61,164 bases of DNA from Bacteroidales bacterium (GCA_017439405.1 JAFSJF010000094.1:1-61164), one strand, 5' to 3'; positions 16,176-24,865 are shown, numbered from the stretch's first letter. Notes: a model not told the origin generated them from the letters alone. Made by a program: numbers and translations.

Positions 16176-17483
16176 TCAAAGGTTTCCTGTTAAATAATTG
16201 AGGTTGAGGTAATAATAGACAATATTGATTTTCGCGTTGAGCAAGTCAAGCTCGGCGGTAAGTTTGCTGTTGGAGGCATCTATCAGTTCGGTGAGCAACG
16301 CCATTTCGTTGTCGTAGCGGTTGCGTGTCATGCGGTAGTTCTCGTTGGCCAAGTTCAGGGCGTTCTCGCTGATTTCGAGGCTCTTCACCGCTTCCCAGTA
16401 CTGCACAAAAACTGCATGGATGGCATTGTCGATGTCCTCGGCCACGGCTTCTTTCTCTTCAAGGCTGCGTTGCGTCTCCAAACGCGACTTGCGGATGTCG
16501 TGCGTGCTTTTGTAGAGCGACGAGAGGTCGTATTGCAGGCCGAGTCCGACAAACCAATAGTTGAAGTTCTTGTCGATGACGGGCACCTCGATGAGGATGG
16601 GGCCGTCCAGATGTTCCTCCCCGACGAGGGCAACCTTGGGCCGTCGCGCCGAAAGTGCCAACTGTTCCTTCTGCTCGTTCATCTTCACGACGAGGTCGAG
16701 TTGGCGAAGCGCAGGAGAGGAAAGGTTGCCCGCTTGCTGCCAATCGCTTTCGGGGAGCGAAGTCAATTCCTTGGTTGTCAACGTGTTGTCTGGCTCGATT
16801 TCGATGGAAGTGTCGAGACCGATGGCATGGGTCAGTTGGTAGTTGATGATGTTTTTGCCGTTCAGGAGACGGGTGCGTTGCAGTTTCAGGTTTTCGAGTT
16901 GCAGCTCGTAGCGGGTGATGTCGTTCTTCAGCGCAAGACCTTGTTTCTCGCGGTTTCGGATGTCGTCGATCACCTTTTCGGTGAGGGCGATGTTTTGGTC
17001 GAACACGCGGATTTGGTTGTTCAGCTTGAAGAGGTCGAGGTAGTAGCCGGCCAACAGAAAACGCAGTTCCTGACGCTTTTGGTCGTGCTGCAACTGCGCC
17101 ATTTGCAGGCCAAGGTCGGCCAAGGCGATGCCGCTGTTGATGGCCCCACCGGCATAGACGACCTGTGCCACCTGAAGGCTGAAGTTGTTGCCGAAGTGCG
17201 GCATGTCGATGGGCATCCCGTTGCTGAAATTGCGGTCCCAAAGATAGCCGTTGCCGATGTAGGAAGCCGACAGCGAAGTGTTGACATCGGGCAGGCGGCT
17301 GCTTTTGGCCGACAGCAAGCCTTCTTCCGTTGCTTTCACTCCGATAGCACTGGCTTTCAGCGACTTGTTGTTCTCGTCGGCGAGGCGGAACACTTCTTCG
17401 AGGGTCATTGGGCGTTTCTGTGCCTGTGCCGAAAGGCACACGGCAAACGACAGAAACATCACTATGTAATGTCTGGTTTTCAT
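16176..17483 (-). CDS. TolC-family outer membrane efflux protein
   Basis: A 435-residue protein with a signal peptide (MKTRHYIVMFLSFAVCLSAQAQ) and two repeated outer-membrane efflux domains rich in long helices (MTLEEVFRLADENNKSLKASA, ENLKLQRTRLLNGKNIINYQLTHAIG, NALNLANENYRMTRNRYDNEM). It is the first gene of the three-gene efflux operon, in order outer-membrane channel, adaptor, permease. A -7 box is at 17638-17645. No dedicated regulator is adjacent. Confidence 0.88.
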   Translation of the reverse strand: MKTRHYIVMFLSFAVCLSAQAQKRPMTLEEVFRLADENNKSLKASAIGVKATEEGLLSAKSSRLPDVNTSLSASYIGNGYLWDRNFSNGMPIDMPHFGNNFSLQVAQVVYAGGAINSGIALADLGLQMAQLQHDQKRQELRFLLAGYYLDLFKLNNQIRVFDQNIALTEKVIDDIRNREKQGLALKNDITRYELQLENLKLQRTRLLNGKNIINYQLTHAIGLDTSIEIEPDNTLTTKELTSLPESDWQQAGNLSSPALRQLDLVVKMNEQKEQLALSARRPKVALVGEEHLDGPILIEVPVIDKNFNYWFVGLGLQYDLSSLYKSTHDIRKSRLETQRSLEEKEAVAEDIDNAIHAVFVQYWEAVKSLEISENALNLANENYRMTRNRYDNEMALLTELIDASNSKLTAELDLLNAKINIVYYYLNLNYLTGNL

Positions 17484-17637
17484 AAAAGATGGAAATTGAA
17501 GGTTATCGTTAGTTTCTCATTGTCCTGTTTTTACCTAAATCACTGGTTGGCAATTGGATTCCGGCTGGTAACAGGATTTACATGCCTAGGGGGCAAAACG
17601 CGTTCATTATACGCACGAAACTCCGTTTTTCGGGCGG

Positions 17638-17645
17638 CAAAGGTA
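17638..17645 (-). promoter_or_regulatory. -7 box of the efflux operon
   Basis: On the minus strand TACCTTTG followed by CCGCCCG, about 155 bp before the TolC-family ATG. This leaves a long 5' untranslated leader. Confidence 0.55.
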
Positions 17646-17718
17646 CGAAAAAAGCGAATACAAGTGTGTTTTTTTGAGAAAAATTGCCTTAAAAGATAAT
17701 CAATCCAATTTTTTGTTG

Positions 17719-17726
17719 TATATTTG
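17719..17726 (+). promoter_or_regulatory. -7 box of the toxin-antitoxin operon
   Basis: TATATTTG followed by C, 23 bp before the ATG at 17749. It supports that start over the more upstream in-frame start at 17674. Confidence 0.65.
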
Positions 17727-17748
17727 CATCGGTAAAAACGAAATACTT

Positions 17749-18228
17749 ATGACAAAAGCGACCATACTATCAGTTGAGCAGACCGAGAAAGCAGGATTGT
17801 TCACCATCATCTTTGAAGGCGAGGGAATGTCGGAATTCGACAACTTCTACACTAAGTTCATCAACGATGCGGAGCGTAGCAGCGATCTTCAGCAGATTCT
17901 TAACCAAATTGATTTGATGATGAATGTGCGAGGTTTTACGGAACGGAATTTCCGCTACGAAGGCAAAGCCGGCGACAATGTGGTGGCACTGCCTGTCTAT
18001 AAGAACTCGTTGCGTCTCTATTGCCTTCGCTTGTCCGACAGCGTGTTAATTGTTGGTAACGGAGGCGTAAAAACCACTCGCACCCATGAAGAAGACGACA
18101 CCTTAAACGGCTATGTCATCAGTCTTCAGAAACTTGATGCGCTACTTAAAGCGGACATCAAGAAGGGCATTGTGCGCATTGAGAAAACGGAAATAATTGG
18201 TGTTGACGATAAAGAGTACGACCTATGA
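17749..18228 (+). CDS. Putative toxin of a type II toxin-antitoxin pair
   Basis: A 159-residue protein (MTKATILSVEQTEKAGLFTIIFEGEG..., then RLYCLRLSDSVLIVGNGGVKTTR). The later part has the strand pattern and wording of HigB/Gp49-like toxins (VALPVYKNSLRLYCLRL, GVKTTRTHEEDDTLNGY). The stop overlaps the ATG of an XRE-family protein (ATGA), the standard toxin-then-antitoxin arrangement of HigBA-type loci. It would be an mRNA endonuclease neutralised by its partner. The family assignment is by context and weak similarity. Confidence 0.65.
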   Translation: MTKATILSVEQTEKAGLFTIIFEGEGMSEFDNFYTKFINDAERSSDLQQILNQIDLMMNVRGFTERNFRYEGKAGDNVVALPVYKNSLRLYCLRLSDSVLIVGNGGVKTTRTHEEDDTLNGYVISLQKLDALLKADIKKGIVRIEKTEIIGVDDKEYDL

Positions 18229-18503
18229 AACAAGATGTAAATGGGGCGAAGCATTTCCATGAGGCATTGGCAGCCACCCCAAAGGATTTAAGGCAGCAAA
18301 TGGAATGGTCATTCCATATTGCCGACGAGATTGAAGATGCGCTGAAAGCCAAAGGCATGACGCAGAAAGAACTTGCCCAGCGCCTTGGCACGTCTGCCGC
18401 AGCCGTGTCACGCTGGCTTGGCGGCGGACACAACTTCACGCTATCCACTTTGGCAAGGATTTCCGTCGTGCTGGATGTGCCGCTGATTTCAGTGCCGAAT
18501 TAG
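18225..18503 (+). CDS. XRE-family antitoxin / HTH regulator
   Basis: A 92-residue protein with a clear Cro/C1-type helix-turn-helix at about 45-88 (KAKGMTQKELAQRLGTSAAAVSRWLGGGHN). The N-terminal helical tail (FHEALAATPKDLRQQMEWSFHIADEIEDAL) probably contacts the toxin. It is coupled by a 4-bp overlap to the gene above and likely represses their shared promoter at 17719-17726. Confidence 0.8.
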   Translation: MKQDVNGAKHFHEALAATPKDLRQQMEWSFHIADEIEDALKAKGMTQKELAQRLGTSAAAVSRWLGGGHNFTLSTLARISVVLDVPLISVPN

Positions 18504-18608
18504 GTTTTGGGTTGCAGATTGTTCTATCTTATCAATTGGAAAAACTTTGACTATCTTTTGAAACACCTTGGTAACATCTAACTTTTGTAACCTCATTTTT
18601 GAACCACC

Positions 18609-19310
18609 ATGTACAGCCTAAAATACAAAGTAACCACCAGCACTTGCGACGAGAACGGTCGGCTGAAACTCTACTCCGCCCTCCAGATGATGCAGGACTG
18701 CTCGGAGATGTGGCTCGAAAGCGAGCCTGCGGTGAAGGAATACTTCCACCGCGAGAACATGGCGCAGCTGCTGGCCTCGCGACAGGTCGAAATCATGCGT
18801 GTGCCGAGTTTCAAGGAAGAACTGACCGTGACCACCTCCGTGTTTGAGATGAAGCCCATGTTCGGGTTCCGCAACACCTTTATTTATGACGCTGAGGGCA
18901 AACCCTGTTACCGCACTTGGAGCATGGGCGCTTTCGTCGACATGAGCAACGGCAAGCTGAAGCGTGTGGACGATGCCGTGGCCAAAAGCCTGCTCATCGA
19001 ACCCAAACTGGAGATGAACTACCGCGACCGTAGGATTATCCTGCCCAAGGAATGCGGCCTCATGATGGAGCCCGTCAAGGTGATGCGCGCCGACATCGAC
19101 TACAACCGCCACGTCAACAACGCCAACTACATCCGCATGGCGATGGAGCTGCTGCCCGAGGCTTTCGAGGTCAAGGATATGCGTGTGGAGTATCGCGTCG
19201 CCGCCAAGTTGGGCGACACCTTGACCCCCACGGTTTATGAAATCGAGAACGGCTACGTCATCGCGCTTTCGACTGGAAGTGAGGCGAGTGCCATTGTGGA
19301 GTTTATGTAA
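18609..19310 (+). CDS. Acyl-ACP thioesterase
   Basis: A 233-residue protein with two hotdog-fold repeats. The N-terminal half has SALQMMQDCSEMWLES and the C-terminal half DIDYNRHVNNANYIRMAMELLPE, matching the bacterial acyl-ACP thioesterase family. The catalytic Asn/His probably lie in RHVNNANY. It would hydrolyse acyl-ACP in the cytosol to release free fatty acid. It lies 12 bp before a radical SAM gene on the same strand. Confidence 0.85.
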   Translation: MYSLKYKVTTSTCDENGRLKLYSALQMMQDCSEMWLESEPAVKEYFHRENMAQLLASRQVEIMRVPSFKEELTVTTSVFEMKPMFGFRNTFIYDAEGKPCYRTWSMGAFVDMSNGKLKRVDDAVAKSLLIEPKLEMNYRDRRIILPKECGLMMEPVKVMRADIDYNRHVNNANYIRMAMELLPEAFEVKDMRVEYRVAAKLGDTLTPTVYEIENGYVIALSTGSEASAIVEFM

Positions 19311-19322
19311 AATACTATAATC

Positions 19323-20225
19323 ATGACCATCAAAGACATAGAAGTCAAAACCATCATGACAAAGACGAACCTGCCGGTGTCGGACTTCGCCGTCAACCCG
19401 TATGTGGGCTGTTTTCATGCCTGCAAATACTGTTACGCCTCGTTCATGAAACGGTTTACGAACCATCCTGAGCCTTGGGGCGAGTTTATCGACGTGAAGA
19501 ATTGGCCTGCCATCAAGGACCGTGGACAGTTCCGTGGCAAGGAGGCCTTTTTCAGTTCTGTCACCGACCCCTATCAGCCCCACGAGGCCAAATACCAACG
19601 CACCCGCGCCATTCTGGAGCAACTGCAAGGCACGGGCATCAAGCTCAGCATCTCCACCAAGAGCGACTTGATTCTTCGCGACCTCGACCTCATCAAGTCG
19701 TTCCCTGAAGCGCGTGTGTCGTGGTCAATCAACACCTTGGACGAGGCTTTCCGCAAGGAGATGGACCGTGGCACAAGCATCGAGCGTCGCTTGGAGGCCA
19801 TGCGCCACTTTTACGAGGCGGGCGTGCAGACCACCTGCTTCATCTCGCCCATCTTCCCTGGCCTCACCGACGTTCAGGCCATTATCAAACGGGCTAAGGG
19901 CATCTGCAACCTCGTTTGGCTTGAGAACCTCAATTTGCGTGGCGACTATCGCGCTCGCATCCTCGACTGGATTCACCAAAACCACCCCGAACTGGATCAG
20001 CTCTATCACGACATCTATGCCAAGAAAGACCGCAGCTATTGGAGCGAACTCGATGCCGATCTGCGCCAGTTCTGCACCAACGAAGGCCTTCCCTACCTCC
20101 GCAACGACGATACCGTCCGAAGCAAGCACGGCGAGCCGCCCGTGGTGGTCAACTACTTCTATCACGAGCAAATCGTGAAATCTGCCTTGAAGGAATTTCT
20201 TCCGAAAACCCGCACTTGCTGCTGA
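19323..20225 (+). CDS. SPL-family radical SAM protein
   Basis: A 300-residue radical SAM protein with the cluster motif CFHACKYC (CxxxCxxC) at about 36-43, preceded by NPYVGC. This is the signature of the spore-photoproduct-lyase-like, Rv2578c/PA0069-type radical SAM group. Further conserved stretches are SSVTDPYQPHEAKYQRTR, LSISTKSDLILRDLDLI and SWSINTLDE. It probably carries one 4Fe-4S cluster and cleaves SAM. The substrate is unknown, and repair of DNA damage is only suggested by the family name. Confidence 0.82.
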   Translation: MTIKDIEVKTIMTKTNLPVSDFAVNPYVGCFHACKYCYASFMKRFTNHPEPWGEFIDVKNWPAIKDRGQFRGKEAFFSSVTDPYQPHEAKYQRTRAILEQLQGTGIKLSISTKSDLILRDLDLIKSFPEARVSWSINTLDEAFRKEMDRGTSIERRLEAMRHFYEAGVQTTCFISPIFPGLTDVQAIIKRAKGICNLVWLENLNLRGDYRARILDWIHQNHPELDQLYHDIYAKKDRSYWSELDADLRQFCTNEGLPYLRNDDTVRSKHGEPPVVVNYFYHEQIVKSALKEFLPKTRTCC

Positions 20226-20250
20226 AAGCGTCCATATCGACAGAACAGAC

Positions 20251-20793
20251 CTAAACTTTGGCCTTGCAATTCTTCTGATGTGTCTTTAGCAGCTTCGCCG
20301 CCTGTCCATACGGACTTGTGGTGACGCTGGCGAAATAGGCTGCCATGTCGGTGGTGTAAGTGTTCTTGTAGTAGCCTTTGGTGAAAAGTTCCTCCTCGGT
20401 GAAGCTCTCTGCGAGGCCAATCATCTCGTTGTGTGTCTGTTGCAAGAGTTGTTGGGCTTCCTCTAACGGGGTTTGTTGGTGCTTCTCCACCAGCATCTTG
20501 TCCATCTTGTGATAGTTGCGGCGGTATCTGTCGGGCAAATAATCCTTAGGGTGGCCATCGCGGATGTTTTGCACAAATACACGCATCAGCACCTGCCACT
20601 CGTATAGGTGAATCAGCAGGTCACGGACGCAACGATCGTACTGCCAGCGCACTCCGCATTTCTTGGGATTGACGGCAACGTCGAATGGCATCGCGATTTG
20701 CTCCGGCGTCATCTTGCCGATTTGTTCATTCAGTTTGGCATAGCCATCGGCAATGGAGGCCACAAGCTCTTGTTTGGTCTTGGGGGCAGGCAT
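20251..20793 (-). CDS. ClbS/DfsB-family four-helix bundle protein
   Basis: A 180-residue helical protein starting MPAPKTKQELVASIADGYAKLNEQI, with VRDLLIHLYEWQVLMRVFV, DYLPDRYRRNYHKMDKMLVEKHQQTPLEEA and GYYKNTYTTDMAAYFASVTTSPYGQA. This is the DinB-like fold of the ClbS/DfsB family, whose named member protects against colibactin. Here a general detoxification role is more likely because no biosynthetic genes are near. It lies 54 bp downstream of the lipoprotein flavin reductase gene and probably shares its promoter. Confidence 0.8.
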   Translation of the reverse strand: MPAPKTKQELVASIADGYAKLNEQIGKMTPEQIAMPFDVAVNPKKCGVRWQYDRCVRDLLIHLYEWQVLMRVFVQNIRDGHPKDYLPDRYRRNYHKMDKMLVEKHQQTPLEEAQQLLQQTHNEMIGLAESFTEEELFTKGYYKNTYTTDMAAYFASVTTSPYGQAAKLLKTHQKNCKAKV

Positions 20794-20847
20794 AATGTCG
20801 TGGTTTTATGGCGCAAAGGGCTTCAACGGCTCCTTGGTCTATGGGTT

Positions 20848-21540
20848 TTACTGGAACTTCTTCCCGCTGCCCCATGCCTGGCCGACGCTGTCACTGAGGG
20901 CGCGGTAGCACATTCCGGCGGCATCGAAGACGATGGGCTTGAGTTTGGTGAGGTCCACCTTGCCGTCGGTGAGGATGCTCTCGTCGGCGCTTTGGTTCAC
21001 CACCTCGCCGATGAGCATGCCGTCCTCGAAACTCACCACACGGCATTCCAAAGTGAGCGGATACTCGTTCACGATGGGCGCGTCTACATTGGGGCTGGGC
21101 GTGACGGTGAAGCCGGCGCGAGCCACCTTGTCGGGCACGTCGTTGCCACTCACGAGGCCGAAGTAGTCCGACTCGGCCACGGTGCGCTCGTCGGCAAAGC
21201 TGACGGTGAAGGCACCCGTGAGTTCAAGGTTGTCGGTGGTCTTGTGCTTGCTCAGGCTGATGACTATCTGGTTGTAATCTAATTGTCCGGCCCAGGCCGC
21301 CATCATCACGTCGGGGTTGTGGTCTTTGTCCCATGTGGCGATCATCACGCACGGCTGGGGCGTGGTCACGAGGGCGTGTTGGTCGCCGAAGTTCTTGCGG
21401 CCGGGCACTTCTTTGAGTGTTGTTTCTGTTTTCATTTCAGGAGTGTTTTGATTGGTGCTTTCCTGTTTGTTTTCTTGCTGGTTGCAGGCCGTCATTGCCA
21501 TAATCAATGCGGCTGCGACGAGGGTGAGGGTGTGTTTCAT
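20848..21540 (-). CDS. Flavin reductase-like protein with lipoprotein signal
   Basis: A 230-residue protein with an N-terminal lipobox (ALIMAMTAC, Cys19) and an Asn/Gln-rich linker. The FMN-binding flavin reductase domain follows (LVTTPQPCVMIATWDKDHNPDVMMAAW, ISLSKHKTTDNLELTGAFTVSF, SGNDVPDKVARAGFTV). The parent family is cytosolic, so this copy appears to be exported and lipid-anchored. The leader closely resembles that of the flavodoxin at 35643 (MKHT start, ACxQ, NQ...PEM linker). Operator O2 and a TATCTTTGC promoter lie just upstream. Confidence 0.8.
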   Translation of the reverse strand: MKHTLTLVAAALIMAMTACNQQENKQESTNQNTPEMKTETTLKEVPGRKNFGDQHALVTTPQPCVMIATWDKDHNPDVMMAAWAGQLDYNQIVISLSKHKTTDNLELTGAFTVSFADERTVAESDYFGLVSGNDVPDKVARAGFTVTPSPNVDAPIVNEYPLTLECRVVSFEDGMLIGEVVNQSADESILTDGKVDLTKLKPIVFDAAGMCYRALSDSVGQAWGSGKKFQ

Positions 21541-21584
21541 ATCGGTCTAAAATTTGCTGCAAAGATACAAACAATCCATCACTT

Positions 21585-21615
21585 GATACTTTCCCAAATT
21601 TCGGATTGTATTGCA
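21585..21615 (-). promoter_or_regulatory. Redox operator copy O2 upstream of the flavin reductase
   Basis: On the minus strand, half-site TGCAATACAATCCG and, 21 bp on, GGGAAAGTATC. The -7 box TATCTTTGC follows (plus-strand 21559-21567). The first half-site is nearly identical to those before the aldo/keto reductase and flavodoxin genes. The second is weaker. Confidence 0.55.
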
Positions 21616-21780
21616 CAAATTGCCGTAAAGACCTCAATCAAAAATCAGCTCGTTTTCCGTTCATATCGGTATTATCCATAATTTTGCCATCTTCAACCCC
21701 AAAAGAATAGTTAGACACAGAAGATATCTGGTTGATTACGAACAGAGCTGCCCCTTTCGCATAGAAAACAAGTTAAAGAG

Positions 21781-22323
21781 ATGAACGATATTGCAGCAGA
21801 AATAGCCAGGCTTCACACACTAAAAGGAGCCGACTACTCCAGACAGGTGGAAAGGATTGCTCGTATGGGTAATTTCCATCCCGTCGAAGGAGAAATCAAC
21901 ATTTTCTCAGCAGGCAGTGGAAGCCAAGCCGACTACAGCAATCTCCTTAATGCTGCGCGTAAAGCCGTCATCCACGGATACAAGGTGTATATCCTTCCCA
22001 ATCCAAGCGGGACACGAACTCCAGACTTTATATTTGAGCGGAAAGGCGTTTTTAGAATATATGAGCTAAAGACCATACAAGGTAGTTCGTCGGCCTCAAA
22101 TCGCTTGATGGATTCAACCAGTCAGTCAAACCACGTCCTTCTGAACATGGTCACACGTTACAATGGCGGCTTGTTGGCTGTTCAGATTAAAAGTTATTTC
22201 GAGCAAAACGATCAGGCATTGGAGGTGCTTATTTTCAAGGGCAAGATTTCTCTCTCCATAAAGAGGAACTTCGCTTCTCAAAAAGACTTCGTGAGGAAAT
22301 TCCGAAAAGAATATGGGAAATAA
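21781..22323 (+). CDS. CdiA C-terminal-like nuclease (orphan toxin domain)
   Basis: A 180-residue protein. The segment RTPDFIFERKGVFRIYELKTIQG looks like a PD-(D/E)xK-type active site (PD...ExK), as found in CdiA C-terminal tRNase toxins and phage-associated relatives. The surrounding VIHGYKVYILPNPSG and SQSNHVLLNMV fit that group. There is no delivery domain, signal peptide or adjacent immunity gene, so it is either an orphan or a cargo nuclease. It ends in a strong terminator (22327-22358). Confidence 0.55.
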   Translation: MNDIAAEIARLHTLKGADYSRQVERIARMGNFHPVEGEINIFSAGSGSQADYSNLLNAARKAVIHGYKVYILPNPSGTRTPDFIFERKGVFRIYELKTIQGSSSASNRLMDSTSQSNHVLLNMVTRYNGGLLAVQIKSYFEQNDQALEVLIFKGKISLSIKRNFASQKDFVRKFRKEYGK

Positions 22324-22326
22324 AAA

Positions 22327-22358
22327 ATGGAGACTGTTGTCAATCTCCATCTTTTTTT
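22327..22358 (+). terminator. Rho-independent terminator
   Basis: Stem ATGGAGA/TCTCCAT with a 10-base loop followed by CTTTTTTT, directly after the stop at 22323. Confidence 0.85.
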
Positions 22359-22569
22359 CGGAGCAGGGGCGGTGTAGTCTTACTCCCACGCGGAAAATAC
22401 CGGATTAGTCATTTCTGACAATGCAAAAGTACAACAATTTTCGTTCCTCGCAACACTTTTTCATACTTTTTTCCATATTTCCTACAAAAAAAAATACCAT
22501 CCCGAACTTCCTAAGCCAACAATCCACATGGATTTGAACTTTTTTATTCGCCATTCCCCGAAGTTTCCC

Positions 22570-22577
22570 TATATTTG
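22570..22577 (+). promoter_or_regulatory. -7 box and leader of the DUF1016 gene
   Basis: TATATTTG followed by CACTCAC, about 140 bp before the ATG at 22718. The leader contains a GTCGCC...GGCGAC hairpin (22591-22618) and the 71-bp repeat at 22617-22687. The stretch 22360-22560 upstream is AT-rich and holds nothing recognised. Confidence 0.5.
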
Positions 22578-22616
22578 CACTCACTACCCCGTCGCCCTCG
22601 CGGAAACGCCTTGGCG

Positions 22617-22687
22617 ACCCTAAAAGAACAAAAGACAGAACAAACAACTGATTAAATAACATATTGATATAAAGCGTTTTTGCTTTT
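22617..22687. repeat. 71-bp leader repeat, copy 1
   Basis: Begins ACCCTAAAAGAACAAAA and ends in a small hairpin (AAAGCGTTTTTGCTTT). It differs at two positions from 23927-23997. The two copies bracket the DUF1016 gene, and each follows a -7 box, so this looks like a duplicated transcribed leader. Confidence 0.85.
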
Positions 22688-22717
22688 TATAGTAATTGTT
22701 AGACGAAAAACAGCACA

Positions 22718-23899
22718 ATGAACTTTGAATCATTAGTCGGCCGTATCAACCAAGTGCAAGACGTGTTGCAAGCACAAACTGCACATGCCATAAATCTCGC
22801 GCTTACTGCCCGAAATTGGTTGGTTGGGTGTTATATTGTGGAGTTTGAACAGCATGGCGAAGATCGGGCTAAATATGGCGAAAAGCTTATTAATCGATTG
22901 GCTGAAAGCATTAATCGTAAAGGATTTGAACCACGACGTCTTCGCGAATATAGGCAGTTATATATTGTGTACCCGCAGTTAGGCATAGAAGTTGAGAAAT
23001 TCGTTCAACACGCTCAGCAGCTGTTACCAGAAAACGAGACCACTTTAATTTGGCGGTCAGCGCCCGCCAAATTACAAACGCTTGATAATAAAGGATTTGA
23101 AAAATGGCGGACAATGCCCGCCGTATTGGAAGAATGGCATACACCTCCGGACAGACTTTTCCATCGTATTAACTATACTTGTTTGTCATATTTGGCAAGT
23201 ATTGAAAATCCTTTGAAACGTGCTTTCTACGAACAAGAGACCATCCGTGGCTGCTGGACGAGTAGGGAACTCGACCGTCAAATATCCTCGCAATATTACG
23301 AACGCATGGGATTATCGAAGGACAAGAAAGGCTTACAAAGACTGACGGGTAAAAATGCGCAACAACTGACACCTAAAGACATCATTCACGATCCTGTCAC
23401 GCTTGAATTCCTTGGCTTGCCGTCGCAGGATGTTTACACCGAGACCAGATTGGAAACGATTATCTTGAATCATCTCCAAATGGTGTTGTTGGAGATGGGA
23501 CGCGGGTTCTGCTTTGAAGCCCGTCAGAAGCGCATCCTCGTCGACCAAGACTATTTCAAGGCCGACCTCGTCTTCTATCACCGTATCTTGAAGTGTCACG
23601 TCATTGTCGACCTCAAGATTGACCGCTTCCGTCATGAATATGCCTCGCAACTCAACCTTTACATGAATTACTACAAGCATGAGGTGATGCAAGCTGACGA
23701 CAACCCGCCCATCGGACTGTTGCTCTGCGCCGACTATGGTGAGACCACTGTGCAGTATGCCACCGAGGGTCTATCACAGAACCTTTTCGTCAGCAAGTAT
23801 CGTCTTCAGTTGCCGTCGGAAGAAGAGATGCGGCAGTACCTTCTGGAAAGCGTCACTGAAGCCGATTGGGAGGAATACAAGAAAGAGAAAGAGATATAG
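22718..23899 (+). CDS. DUF1016 (YhcG-type) PDDEXK nuclease
   Basis: A 393-residue protein with the DUF1016 N-terminal helical domain (AHAINLALTARNWLVGCYIVEFEQHGEDRAKYG, RRLREYRQLY), a hinge (about 110-150) and the C-terminal nuclease domain (ETIILNHLQMVLLEMGRGFCFEARQKRI, DLVFYHRILKCHVIVDLK as PD-(D/E)xK core). The family is predicted to bind and cut DNA and is common in defence-rich regions. The hinge carries two palindromes and lacks the usual LSWSH sequence. Intact by length and domain order. Confidence 0.85.
   Translation: MNFESLVGRINQVQDVLQAQTAHAINLALTARNWLVGCYIVEFEQHGEDRAKYGEKLINRLAESINRKGFEPRRLREYRQLYIVYPQLGIEVEKFVQHAQQLLPENETTLIWRSAPAKLQTLDNKGFEKWRTMPAVLEEWHTPPDRLFHRINYTCLSYLASIENPLKRAFYEQETIRGCWTSRELDRQISSQYYERMGLSKDKKGLQRLTGKNAQQLTPKDIIHDPVTLEFLGLPSQDVYTETRLETIILNHLQMVLLEMGRGFCFEARQKRILVDQDYFKADLVFYHRILKCHVIVDLKIDRFRHEYASQLNLYMNYYKHEVMQADDNPPIGLLLCADYGETTVQYATEGLSQNLFVSKYRLQLPSEEEMRQYLLESVTEADWEEYKKEKEI
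23046..23074. repeat. DUF1016 hinge palindrome (b1), with second copy b2 at 23106-23122
   Basis: Arms TAATTTGGCGG and its complement, 11 bp and perfect, around the 7-base loop TCAGCGC. A second, shorter one (GGCGG/CCGCC, loop ACAATGC) follows at 23106-23122. The encoded peptides IWRSAPAKL and KWRTMPAVL show that the second is a diverged duplicate of the first. Confidence 0.85.
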
Positions 23900-23909
23900 A
23901 GAAAAATAA

Positions 23910-23917
23910 TATCTTTG
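23910..23917 (+). promoter_or_regulatory. -7 box downstream of DUF1016
   Basis: TATCTTTG followed by CAG, 9 bp before the second copy of the 71-bp repeat. Transcription from here would run through the long inverted repeat at 24004-24112 into the PLD-domain gene. Confidence 0.5.
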
Positions 23918-23926
23918 CAGTCAATA

Positions 23927-23997
23927 ACCCTAAAAGAACAAAAAACAGAACAAACAACCGATTAAATAACATATTGATATAAAGCGTTTTTGCTTTT
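23927..23997. repeat. 71-bp leader repeat, copy 2
   Basis: 69 of 71 bases match 22617-22687. It ends just before the long inverted repeat at 24004. Confidence 0.85.
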
Positions 23998-24003
23998 CAA
24001 GTG

Positions 24004-24112
24004 TACCTGAAATCGCCAAATTTCAAATCTTAATGCACAAGAAAGCGGAAATGCTCACGGTGTATCCGTGGGCTTTCTTGTTTGCATTAAGGGTTTTGGC
24101 GAACCTCAGGTA
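24004..24112. repeat. 109-bp long inverted repeat (MITE-like element or structured RNA)
   Basis: Nested stems: TACCTGA (24004-24010) with TCAGGTA (24106-24112), CGCCAAA with TTTTGGCG, CTTAATGCACAAGAAAGC (24029-24046) with GCTTTCTTGTTTGCATTAAG (24072-24091), and apical CTCACGG with CCGTGGG. It is transcribed if the -7 box at 23910 is used. It could be a small mobile element with terminal inverted repeats or a leader RNA for the PLD gene. Confidence 0.75.
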
Positions 24113-24180
24113 TAGACAGTAGTTCACGGATTACATTTTTTGATGCTCGAAAGGCGAAGCGCTCAAAACGCCAAGCCATA

Positions 24181-24798
24181 ATGAGTACCAAGTTCTTCAA
24201 TAATATCGAGTCGACGCTGATGGACAAGTTCCACGGCATCGCCTCAGCCATGGCCAACTTCGACATCTTCCATGCCATGGTTGGCTTTTTCCGTTCCTCG
24301 GGGTATTTCAAGCTCCGGCAGGAACTCTCCTCGACACAGGAAATCAAGATCCTTGTCGGCATCAACATCGACAACCTCTTCCGTCAGGCCCAAACTGCCG
24401 GGAAGATGTTTTTCGGCGACCGCGACGCGTCGATAGAACAGTACTGCGAGAGTTTCCTGCGCGATGTGCGCCAGTCAGACTACAGCAACGAAGTCGATGA
24501 AAGCATCCGCCAGTTCTGCGAGGACATCGCCTCGGGCCGGCTGCAAATGCGCATCCATCCTACCAAAGACCTCCACGCCAAGTTCTATCTCTGCCTTCCC
24601 AAGAAGCACTCCGAACATAGCGACGGCTGGGTCATCATGGGCAGCAGCAACATCAGCGCCCAGGGACTCGGCATCAGCGAGCCGCCCCGTTATGAACTCA
24701 ACGTGGCCATGAAGGACTACGACGACGTGGCAAACTCCTTGCAGAGAGCAATGAGCGGGAATAAGGATGTGGAACAATATTGTATATCTTCAAGATAG
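24181..24798 (+). pseudogene. Truncated PLD-domain protein, N-terminal part of a helicase-type defence protein
   Basis: A 205-residue phospholipase D-like nuclease domain (FDIFHAMVGFFRSSGYFKLRQEL, HAKFYLCLP, VIMGSSNISAQGLG as the HxK/N motif). In Bacteroidales this domain usually starts a much longer helicase-like protein paired with an Eco57I-type methylase. Homology stops near ELNVAMKDYDDV (about 24730). The last 20 residues look random, and the helicase part is absent. The AT-rich R-M cassette begins right after, so an insertion or replacement has cut the gene. Confidence 0.65.
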
Positions 24799-24865
24799 CG
24801 AATAACGAGTGTGACCTTTGGCAAAACGTTTTTTTATTTTATTTCTCTTATTCGTTATTATTTCG

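Noticed and set aside
16416-17699. Long plus-strand open frame opposite the TolC-family gene
   Set aside because: Antisense shadow of a clear TolC-family protein with signal peptide. The composition is Val/Leu/Asp-rich without motifs.
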